This document shows, in pieces, positions 7,174-12,282 of a stretch of 13,167 nt of DNA. Position numbers and translations under genes: made by a program. This DNA comes from an uncultured Prevotella sp. (GTDB lineage Bacteria > Bacteroidota > Bacteroidia > Bacteroidales > Bacteroidaceae), in contig USCM01000030.1 in assembly GCA_900553155.1 (NCBI GenBank), positions 1 through 13,167 on the forward strand, in the 5' to 3' direction. Numbering within the stretch: the first letter of the stretch is position 1; each line of letters opens with the position of its first letter. Below the pieces are notes generated by a model. It saw only the letters and a list, made by a program, of their open reading frames with translations, was not told the DNA's origin and searched no databases.

Positions 7174-7752
7174 ATGAAGAAATTATTTCTCATGGCAGTA
7201 GTGATGCTCGCTTCTGTAGCATCTTATGCACAGCACGCAGTAGGCTCTTTCACATTGCAGCCTAAGATTGGTATGAACATCGCCGACCTCACAGACGCTG
7301 ATGATTCTGACGCTCGCATTGGTTTGGCAGCAGGTGCTGAGTTTGAGTATCAGGTAACAGATATGATTAGCGTTAGCTTCGGTGCTCTCTATTCTATGCA
7401 GGGATGCAAGTATGACGACGTAACTGTAAAGCTCGACTATATCAACGTTCCTATCCTTGCCAACGTATATGTAGCCAAGGGTTTTGCCGTTAAGCTCGGT
7501 TTGCAGCCAAGCTTCAAGGTAAACTACAAGTATAGTGGTAAAGGTGCAAGTTTTGATGGCGACGAGATGGATTGGGCTCCTAAGGCAAAGGGTGTAGACC
7601 TCTCTATCCCTGTAGGTGTTTCGTACGAGTATCAGAACTTCGTTCTCGACGGTCGTTACAACTTCGGTGTAACAAAGGCGTTCGACTCTAAGGCAGAGAA
7701 GAGCAAGAACAGCGTGTTCCAGATTACTCTCGGCTACAAGTTCGATCTCTAA
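7174..7752 (+). CDS. Outer-membrane beta-barrel protein (PorT/OmpX-like)
   Basis: This is a 192-residue exported protein. Residues 1-20 are a clear Sec signal peptide (MKKLFLMAVVMLASVASYAQ), with cleavage likely after A19. The mature part is a run of alternating amphipathic strands such as YINVPILANVYV and FAVKLGLQPSFKVNY. It ends in an aromatic-containing strand (QITLGYKFDL), as outer-membrane barrels do. About 170 mature residues suits a small eight-stranded barrel. Base use differs from its neighbours: many GCA, GTA, GGT and CTC codons and lower GC, which may reflect high expression. It has its own promoter and terminator, so it is probably a single-gene unit. The function is unknown, and specific PorT identity is not claimed. 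Confidence 0.88.
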   Translation: MKKLFLMAVVMLASVASYAQHAVGSFTLQPKIGMNIADLTDADDSDARIGLAAGAEFEYQVTDMISVSFGALYSMQGCKYDDVTVKLDYINVPILANVYVAKGFAVKLGLQPSFKVNYKYSGKGASFDGDEMDWAPKAKGVDLSIPVGVSYEYQNFVLDGRYNFGVTKAFDSKAEKSKNSVFQITLGYKFDL

Positions 7753-7799
7753 GATATCCCGTTTTTTTTAAGATATCCCGTTTCTTAAAAAGATATGCC
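7750..7799 (+). repeat. Short tandem repeat overlapping the barrel gene's stop codon
   Basis: TAAGATATCCCGTTT occurs at 7750-7764 and again at 7769-7783 (19-bp period), with a decayed third copy AAGATATGCC at 7790-7799. The first copy begins with the stop codon itself, so the stop has been duplicated downstream. The third copy runs into the terminator stem. Confidence 0.8.
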
Positions 7800-7833
7800 A
7801 GGATGTGAGCAATGCTCCGTCCTGGCTTTTTTT
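7797..7833 (+). terminator. Intrinsic terminator of the barrel gene
   Basis: GCCAGGA (7797-7803) pairs with TCCTGGC (7820-7826), an inner GAGC/GCTC extends the stem, and seven T residues follow (7827-7833). This is a classic strong terminator about 45 bp after the stop codon. Confidence 0.92.
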
Positions 7834-7843
7834 GTGTTCCAAC

Positions 7844-7931
7844 TAAGGCTTAATTGGTCGGTCATTAAGGCTTAATTGGTTGGTCATTAAGGCTTAATTG
7901 GTCGGTCAGTAAGGCTTAATTGGAATGTCGT
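7844..7931 (+). repeat. Tandem array A: four 22-bp units
   Basis: Units start at 7844, 7866, 7888 and 7910. The core is TAAGGCTTAATTGGTCGGTC with two further bases. Units 1-3 differ at one or two positions; unit 4 keeps the first 14 bases and then diverges. The period is exactly 22 bp with no unique spacers. Confidence 0.92.
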
Positions 7932-7939
7932 TAAGAGAT

Positions 7940-8069
7940 TGTTGTTCGTGTAATGGTCGTTAATGTTCTGTTCGTGTAATGGACGTTAATGGTTTATTCG
8001 TGTAATGGACGTTAATGGAGTGTTCGTATAATGGTCGTTAATGGTTTAATCGTGTAATGAGCGTTAATA
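7940..8069 (+). repeat. Tandem array B: five 26-bp units
   Basis: Five contiguous units begin at 7940, 7966, 7992, 8018 and 8044. The conserved core is TCGTGTAATGGWCGTTAATG. The first five or six bases of each unit vary more than the core. Two further copies occur in inverted orientation at 8211-8262. Confidence 0.92.
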
Positions 8070-8097
8070 TTGTATCTTGAACGTTGCTTGAGCTGCG

Positions 8098-8124
8098 AGG
8101 AGCGTCGCCACCAGGAGCGTCGCC
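8098..8124 (+). repeat. Direct repeat AGGAGCGTCGCC x2
   Basis: AGGAGCGTCGCC occurs at 8098-8109 and 8113-8124 (15-bp period). The second copy runs into the hairpin at 8118-8136, suggesting partial duplication of the GC-rich element. Confidence 0.75.
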
Positions 8125-8137
8125 GCCTCGGCGACGA
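8110..8137 (+). repeat. Left arm of a 28-bp perfect inverted repeat
   Basis: Bases 8110-8137 are the exact reverse complement of 8421-8448. Inside each arm is a perfect 8-bp hairpin, here CGTCGCCG (8118-8125) and CGGCGACG (8129-8136) around a 3-nt loop. No T tract follows, so it is not a standard terminator. Confidence 0.92.
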
Positions 8138-8167
8138 ACAACTAACATTACCACCCCTCTTATGGAA

Positions 8168-8187
8168 CGGCGAACTCCTGTTCGCCG
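8168..8187. repeat. Short perfect hairpin in the convergent gap
   Basis: CGGCGAAC (8168-8175) and GTTCGCCG (8180-8187) form a perfect 8-bp stem around TCCT. There is no T tract on either side. It resembles a REP-like palindromic unit. Confidence 0.7.
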
Positions 8188-8210
8188 CACAAGCTACGCT
8201 TACAATAAAT

Positions 8211-8262
8211 CATTAACGCTCATTACACGATTCAATCATTAACGACAAAAACACGTTTTATC
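8211..8262 (-). repeat. Two inverted copies of the 26-bp array B unit
   Basis: ATTAACGCTCATTACACGAT and one further T (8212-8232) is the exact 21-bp reverse complement of 8048-8068 in the last array B unit. A second, decayed inverted copy follows at 8237-8262. Confidence 0.85.
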
Positions 8263-8376
8263 TGCCACTCTGCAACCATTGCCCGTAATTCGTCTCTAAC
8301 CCTCTATTTCTCAACGTGTTACCCGGGTTGCAGATGCCTCGTTTTATCTGCAACCATCTGCAACCATCTGCCACCC
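8260..8376 (+). repeat. Array C: ATCTGCAACC/ATCTGCCACC decamers
   Basis: The tandem core is three 10-bp units at 8346-8375 (ATCTGCAACC twice, then ATCTGCCACC). Related copies lie at 8260-8278 and, inverted, at 8326-8335 (GGTTGCAGAT). The family continues at 8474-8579. Confidence 0.85.
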
Positions 8377-8426
8377 TTGTTTTATTTGTTGCCCTTGTTT
8401 TATTCGTTGTCTTTTTTTATTCGTCG
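8374..8426 (+). repeat. 18-bp repeat, about three units
   Basis: CCCTTGTTTTATTTGTTG (8374-8391) is followed by CCCTTGTTTTATTCGTTG (8392-8409), then a decayed 17-bp copy, TCTTTTTTTATTCGTCG (8410-8426), running into the GC-rich inverted repeat arm. Confidence 0.8.
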
Positions 8427-8448
8427 CCGAGGCGGCGACGCTCCTGGT
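8421..8448 (-). repeat. Right arm of the 28-bp perfect inverted repeat
   Basis: This is the exact reverse complement of 8110-8137. The two arms bound a 339-bp segment. No obvious target-site duplication is seen outside the arms. Confidence 0.92.
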
Positions 8449-8473
8449 AGCTCCAAGTGTCAACCTACAAGTT

Positions 8474-8579
8474 AGGGTGGCAGATGAGCAACCATCTGCC
8501 ACCCTATCTGCCACCCTGTAACTCATAGATATACAACGTGTTACAGCGATTTTGACCCAAAGGTTGCAGATGGCAGATG
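8474..8579. repeat. Array C continued: 12-bp hairpin and tandem copies
   Basis: AGGGTGGCAGAT (8474-8485) pairs perfectly with ATCTGCCACCCT (8494-8505) around an 8-nt loop. A second tandem ATCTGCCACCCT follows at 8506-8517. Inverted GGTTGCAGAT then GGCAGATG occur at 8562-8579, next to the nadD stop codon. CAACGTGTTAC at 8534-8544 repeats 8312-8322. Confidence 0.88.
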
Positions 8580-8589
8580 AAAAAAACAT

Positions 8590-9162
8590 TTATTTTTGAT
8601 ACACCTCTATGGCTTGTGCGGCAATGCAAGGCGGTATGAGCGGCGATGGGTCCTCGCCACGTCTGATGATATCGCGTACCTCCGTGCTGCTAACATCGTA
8701 TAGCCCCGTGTCTACAAGCTTTACTGTAGGCGGAAGCGAGGCGGTGTTGATGTCGTAGCCACGTCGTGGGTATATGCGGATGGGGTAGTGGGCTATGATG
8801 TCGTCGGCGTGATACCAGCGGTCGAACACCAGCCAGTTGTCCGCCCCGATAAGCAGGCAGAACTCGCGGTCGGGATAGTCGTGCGACAGGTGCTGTAGCG
8901 TGTTCCACATATACGAGGGGCGCGGAAGGCGGAACTCGTAGTCGGACACCTCAATGCCCTCAATTCCCTCCACCGCACGTCGCGTCATATCGAGACGCAG
9001 GCTGTCGTCCAATAGGTCGGCAGCCTGCTTAAGTGGGTTTTGTGGCGACACCATAAGCCACACCTCGTCTATGGCACCAAGGCTTAGCATAGCCTTTGCA
9101 ATGGCGATGTGGCCGTTGTGTATGGGGTTGAACGACCCCCCGTAGATGCCCGTCCTTATCAT
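8590..9162 (-). CDS. nadD: Nicotinate-nucleotide adenylyltransferase
   Basis: NadD transfers AMP from ATP to nicotinate mononucleotide, making deamido-NAD in the cytoplasm, the penultimate step of NAD synthesis. At 190 residues it has the normal length. The nucleotidyltransferase signature GGSFNPIHNGH lies at 8-18, with the two HxGH-type histidines at H15 and H18. The C-terminal phosphate-binding motif SSTEVR is at 158-163, and a conserved FCLLIGADNW segment is at about 101-110. The ATG at 9160-9162 overlaps the gmk stop codon in a 4-bp ATGA, a clear sign of translational coupling. It is the last gene of yicC-gmk-nadD. No intrinsic terminator follows; the repeat region begins immediately after the stop. 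Confidence 0.97.
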   Translation of the reverse strand: MIRTGIYGGSFNPIHNGHIAIAKAMLSLGAIDEVWLMVSPQNPLKQAADLLDDSLRLDMTRRAVEGIEGIEVSDYEFRLPRPSYMWNTLQHLSHDYPDREFCLLIGADNWLVFDRWYHADDIIAHYPIRIYPRRGYDINTASLPPTVKLVDTGLYDVSSTEVRDIIRRGEDPSPLIPPCIAAQAIEVYQK

Positions 9163-9722
9163 CCCAAGAACTCCTTGATGATGCCGAGCGTTTCTTCTAC
9201 GGCGCGGTCGAGGTCGTCGTTCACTACGATGCGGTCGAACTTAGAAGCGAACGACAGCTCAAACTCGGCACGTGCTATGCGCTGCTCGATAACCTCGGGC
9301 GCGTCGGTGGCACGACCGGTAAGGCGCTTGCGCAACTCTTCTATAGAAGGCGGCTGTATGAAGATGCTAAGGGCGCGGTCGCCATAAAACTGCTTGATGT
9401 TGCATCCGCCCTTGACGTCGACGTCGAACACCACGTTCTCGCCACGCGCAGCCTGTGTCTCCACCTGCTGCTTAAGTGTGCCGTAGAAGCGGTCGGTATA
9501 TACCTCCTCGTATTCGAGGAACTCGTCGTTGGCTATGCGCTGCTTAAACTCCTCGGGAGAGAGGAAGAAATACTCTACACCATTCTGCTCTGTGCCACGC
9601 GGGGCGCGTGAGGTGCAAGATATTGAGAATGCGAGATGCAGCTCCGGGTGCTGCATCAGTCGGTTGATAATTGTGCTTTTGCCGCTGCCTGATGGAGCGG
9701 AGAATATTATAAGTTTGCCCAT
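9159..9722 (-). CDS. gmk: Guanylate kinase
   Basis: Gmk phosphorylates GMP to GDP with ATP in the cytoplasm, an essential step towards GTP, dGTP and (p)ppGpp. The 187-residue length is typical. The P-loop APSGSGKST is at 9-17. The GMP-binding segment SCTSRAPRGTEQNGVEYFF (about 35-53) carries the conserved arginines and tyrosine. The lid and later segments (FDVDVKGG, RAEFELSFASKFD) are as expected. It is the middle gene of its operon: 26 bp after yicC and overlapping nadD by 4 bp. There is no promoter-like box in the 26-bp gap. Confidence 0.97.
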   Translation of the reverse strand: MGKLIIFSAPSGSGKSTIINRLMQHPELHLAFSISCTSRAPRGTEQNGVEYFFLSPEEFKQRIANDEFLEYEEVYTDRFYGTLKQQVETQAARGENVVFDVDVKGGCNIKQFYGDRALSIFIQPPSIEELRKRLTGRATDAPEVIEQRIARAEFELSFASKFDRIVVNDDLDRAVEETLGIIKEFLG

Positions 9723-9748
9723 GTTGGGAGTTTTGAGTTTTGAATTGT

Positions 9749-10624
9749 TTACAATGCGTTCAGCACCTGTTCCTTAATCTGCTCCAGCTCATCCTTCATC
9801 TTCACCACGATGTTCTGCATCTCGGCGTTGTTGCTCTTCGAACCGGTTGTGTTAATCTCTCTACCCATTTCCTGGGCGATGAATCCGAGCTTCTTGCCCT
9901 GGCCATGACCCTCGTTCATAGTCTCGCGGAAGTAGTTGAGGTGGTTGGCAAGGCGCTGCTTCTCCTCGCTGATGTCAAGTTTCTCGATGTAGTAGATAAG
10001 CTCCTGCTCAAGGCGGTTCTTGTCGTACTCCACGTCTGGTATCTGCTTCAATCCGTCGACGATGCGTGTGCGTATCTTCTCGACACGGGCCTTCTCGTAC
10101 GGCTCAATGCTGTGGAGCAGCTGCTCGATGTTGTCCACCTTCTCGGCAAACTTCTTCTGCAAGGCAGCTCCCTCCTGTGTGCGGAATGCCACAAGCTGGT
10201 CGATAGCCTCGTCTACGGCTGCGCGTGCAACCTTCCACTCATCCTCTTCAAGAGTCTCAACCTCCGTCTTTGCCGTAACGTCCGGCATACGCATAAGCGT
10301 GACAAACCAGTCTTCAGGCTCCGGGATGTTGCAGCGCTGTGCAATGGCCTTAATCTGCTGGCAGTAGTTCTCGGCTACAGCAGCGTTTATCACCGTTGCG
10401 TCGCTTGCGGCATCCTTCTCAATCCAGATGGCAAAGTCGACCTTGCCACGCAGCACACGCTGCTGTATGGCTTGGCGAATCTCCATCTCCTTCTCGCGAT
10501 ATAGCGGAGCTATGCGTGTGGACAGGTCGAGAGCCTTGCTGTTGAGCGACTTGATTTCGACATTAATTTTCTTTCCGTTGTAGACTGCGACAGACTTGCC
10601 GTAGCCAGTCATTGATAATATCAT
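9749..10624 (-). CDS. yicC: YicC/YloC-family endoribonuclease
   Basis: This is a 291-residue cytoplasmic protein. The N-terminal YicC-like domain starts MILSMTGYGK and includes VEIKSLNSKALDLSTR (about 22-37). A long helical middle leads to the conserved C-terminal DUF1732 part: SEEKQRLANHLNYF (about 219-232), FIAQEMGREINTTGSKSNN (about 248-266) and the ending VVKMKDELEQIKEQVLNA. Known: E. coli YicC is an endoribonuclease involved in small-RNA turnover. A role in RNA decay here is inferred from family membership. It is the first gene of yicC-gmk-nadD and diverges from tsaB. The ATG at 10622-10624 is preferred over the internal ATG at codon 5 because homologues usually keep residues before MTGYG. 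Confidence 0.95.
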   Translation of the reverse strand: MILSMTGYGKSVAVYNGKKINVEIKSLNSKALDLSTRIAPLYREKEMEIRQAIQQRVLRGKVDFAIWIEKDAASDATVINAAVAENYCQQIKAIAQRCNIPEPEDWFVTLMRMPDVTAKTEVETLEEDEWKVARAAVDEAIDQLVAFRTQEGAALQKKFAEKVDNIEQLLHSIEPYEKARVEKIRTRIVDGLKQIPDVEYDKNRLEQELIYYIEKLDISEEKQRLANHLNYFRETMNEGHGQGKKLGFIAQEMGREINTTGSKSNNAEMQNIVVKMKDELEQIKEQVLNAL

Positions 10625-10694
10625 ATCTTATGTGTGTATAAGTTATCTTGTTAGTGTATAAGCAGGCATTAGGCTTTGGCACCCAATGTGGATG

Positions 10695-10702
10695 CAAAAA
10701 TA
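10695..10702 (-). promoter_or_regulatory. -7 box (TATTTTTG) for yicC-gmk-nadD
   Basis: On the minus strand TATTTTTG fits TAnnTTTG. It is followed by CATCCACAT, identical to the sequence after the tsaB -7 box. The leader to the yicC ATG would be about 65 nt. No clear -33 element is seen at 19-21 bp. Confidence 0.55.
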
Positions 10703-10768
10703 CTTATTATTTTCCAAAGTAATGCCTATTTTGTCGCCAAAATAATCGTCTATTCGGCCGAATTGTGC

Positions 10769-10776
10769 TATCTTTG
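10769..10776 (+). promoter_or_regulatory. -7 box (TATCTTTG) for tsaB-DUF4290-murA
   Basis: TATCTTTGCATCC is a good match to the -7 consensus. The predicted start is near 10783, leaving a leader of about 110 nt before tsaB. The leader can fold a stem-loop: AGCCGT (10810-10815) and GGGC (10817-10820) pair with GCCC (10839-10842) and ACGGTT (10845-10850). Its role is unknown. Confidence 0.6.
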
Positions 10777-10892
10777 CATCCACATATATGTAAGAAGAGG
10801 CAAACTGTTAGCCGTAGGGCGTTATTTTTTGTGTTAAAGCCCAGACGGTTAGGAGCTATGAGCCTCGTATTGAACTGATAATTATTTTTAGG

Positions 10893-11582
10893 ATGTCGTG
10901 TATTTTGAATATTGACACGAGCACCAATGTGTGCTCTGTAGCCGTTAGTCAAGACGGCGCTTGTATTTTCTCCAAAGAAGACCATGACGGACCCAACCAT
11001 GCCGTCAATCTCGGTACTTTCGTCGACGAGGCCATGTCGTTTGCCGACAGCCACGCCATACCGCTTGATGCCGTAGCCGTAAGCCAGGGACCTGGCTCGT
11101 ACACCGGCTTGCGCATAGGCGTGTCGATGGCAAAGGGCATCTGCTTTGGCCAGGACCTCAAGCTTATCTCGGTGCCCACACTGGAGCTTATGGCTGTGCC
11201 GGTGTTGCTGCGCGAGGAGGTGGAGGAGGGCGCCCTGCTGTGCCCGATGATAGACGCACGCCGCATGGAGGTATACTCGGCTGTGTACGACCGCGCCCTT
11301 AAAGAGGTGCGTGGCATACGTGCCGACGTGGTAGACGCCGACACATATAAGGAGTATCTCGACCGCGGACCTGTCTACTTCTTCGGCAACGGCGCCGAGA
11401 AGTGTATGGAGGTGATAAACCATCCCAACGCGCGCCTTATCAAAGGTGTGGAGCCACTTGCCAAGTGGATGTATCCGCTGGCAGAGCGTCGAATAGCACA
11501 GGAGCAGTATGAGGATGTGGCCTACTTTGTGCCCTTCTACCTCAAGGACTTCGTTGCAAAGGAGTCGAAGAAGCTGCTGTAG
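10893..11582 (+). CDS. tsaB: tRNA threonylcarbamoyladenosine biosynthesis protein TsaB
   Basis: TsaB is the scaffold and activating partner of TsaD in the complex that makes t6A at position 37 of ANN-decoding tRNAs. At 229 residues it matches the roughly 230 of E. coli TsaB, well short of TsaD. The actin-like ASKHA fold shows as ILNIDTSTNVCSVAV (about 4-18). The diagnostic SQGPGSYTGLRIG is at 64-76, followed by KGICFGQDLKLISVPTLELM (about 81-100). The TsaD metal-binding histidine motif is absent, which supports TsaB. The ATG at 10893 lies just after AGG. It is the first gene of the plus-strand operon, divergent from yicC. Confidence 0.96.
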   Translation: MSCILNIDTSTNVCSVAVSQDGACIFSKEDHDGPNHAVNLGTFVDEAMSFADSHAIPLDAVAVSQGPGSYTGLRIGVSMAKGICFGQDLKLISVPTLELMAVPVLLREEVEEGALLCPMIDARRMEVYSAVYDRALKEVRGIRADVVDADTYKEYLDRGPVYFFGNGAEKCMEVINHPNARLIKGVEPLAKWMYPLAERRIAQEQYEDVAYFVPFYLKDFVAKESKKLL

Positions 11583-11595
11583 CCCCACCATGTAC

Positions 11596-11619
11596 GGCAG
11601 GCTGTGCATAAAGCCTGCC
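11596..11619 (+). other. Intercistronic hairpin between tsaB and the DUF4290 gene
   Basis: GGCAGGCT (11596-11603) and AGCCTGCC (11612-11619) form a perfect 8-bp stem with an 8-nt loop in the 67-bp gap. The following bases are CCTAACCCC with no T tract, so full termination is unlikely. An RNA-stability or partial-attenuation element is possible. Confidence 0.55.
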
Positions 11620-11649
11620 CCTAACCCCGTAACAAAGAAAAAGAAACGT

Positions 11650-12252
11650 ATGAATATAAAAGGACTCGATTATAACACCCAGCGCGAGCGCCTTGTGCTG
11701 CCCGAGTATGGACGCGAGATACAGCAGATGGTAGACCATTGTGTGGCTCTGCCCACACGTGCCCAGCGACAGCGCTGTGCCGCGACCATCGTGCGCGTGA
11801 TGGAGCGTATGGTGCCGCGTACAGGCGACTACAACGACCTCCAACACAAGCTGTGGGACCATCTGGCACTGATGAGCAACTTCAAGCTCGACATCGACTA
11901 TCCCGTCGACATAGAGCAGGCACACAAGATGATGCAGAAGCCAAAGCCTATGGCTTATCCGATGAAACGCATACCCGTGCGCCACTATGGCAACATGATG
12001 TTTGAAGTGCTCGGCATGCTTAAGGATATGCCGCAGGGACCAGGCCGCGAAGAGCTTGTGCGACTGGCTGCCAACCAGATGAAGCGCGACCTTGTGCTGT
12101 GGGGACACGGCTCAAGCGACAACGAGAAGGTGGCATCCGACATGGCTCGATATACCGACGGAAAGGTGCAGCTCGACCTCGGCTCCTTCCGCTTCGAGCG
12201 CTTTGTGCCAGAGGCACGAGGCACGGAGAAGAAACAACGCAGACGCAAGTAA
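11650..12252 (+). CDS. DUF4290 protein of unknown function
   Basis: This is a 200-residue soluble protein recognised as DUF4290, a family I know only from Bacteroidota. Conserved parts are LDYNTQRERLVLPEYGREIQ (about 5-24), QRQRCAATIVRVMERM (about 40-55), DLQHKLWDHLALMSNFKLDI (about 63-82) and the basic tail KKQRRRK. It is predicted mostly helical, with no signal peptide or membrane span. The frame is open upstream to 11509, inside tsaB, but the preceding residues are not family-like. The ATG at 11650, after an A-rich GAAAAAGAAACGT leader, gives the family N-terminus. It sits between tsaB and murA with no promoter of its own, suggesting a housekeeping role, but none is known. Confidence 0.9.
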   Translation: MNIKGLDYNTQRERLVLPEYGREIQQMVDHCVALPTRAQRQRCAATIVRVMERMVPRTGDYNDLQHKLWDHLALMSNFKLDIDYPVDIEQAHKMMQKPKPMAYPMKRIPVRHYGNMMFEVLGMLKDMPQGPGREELVRLAANQMKRDLVLWGHGSSDNEKVASDMARYTDGKVQLDLGSFRFERFVPEARGTEKKQRRRK

Positions 12253-12282
12253 CATATACCCATAACACACTATAATAGGCCT

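Larger units (their letters stand above)
10686..10785. promoter_or_regulatory. 13-bp inverted repeat framing the yicC/tsaB divergent promoters
   Basis: ATGTGGATGCAAA (10686-10698) and TTTGCATCCACAT (10773-10785) are exact reverse complements. Each arm contains the TTTG of the -7 box of one promoter and the bases where transcription should start. The 74 bp between the arms hold both upstream promoter regions. Confidence 0.7.

Noticed and set aside
7844..8069. CRISPR array
   Set aside because: The repeats are strictly tandem at 22 and 26 bp with no unique 30-40 bp spacers between them, and no cas gene is in view.
8118..8136. Terminator at the GC-rich hairpin
   Set aside because: The stem is perfect but followed by AACAACTAAC with no T tract. 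It is the arm of a larger inverted repeat, and the barrel gene already has a strong terminator at 7797-7833.
8344..8589. 81-residue minus-strand reading frame
   Set aside because: It is a direct translation of the decamer and 18-bp repeats (VAD-, KQG-type repeated peptides), with no promoter, no family resemblance and skewed composition. It is most likely non-coding.
9740..10504. 254-residue plus-strand frame opposite yicC
   Set aside because: It is Leu-rich antisense sequence overlapping a firmly assigned gene, with no start signal or family match.
10788..10793. ATG-TAA start-stop pair in the tsaB leader
   Set aside because: It lies only a few bases from the predicted transcript start with no ribosome binding site, and is probably chance.
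10707..11609. 300-residue minus-strand frame opposite tsaB
   Set aside because: It covers tsaB and its promoter antisense, gives a His/Leu/Val-rich sequence without a known domain, and is a shadow of the true gene.
11509..11649. Upstream extension of the DUF4290 frame into tsaB
   Set aside because: The extra 47 residues are Arg/Ser/Cys-rich shadow of tsaB. The family N-terminus begins at the ATG at 11650.
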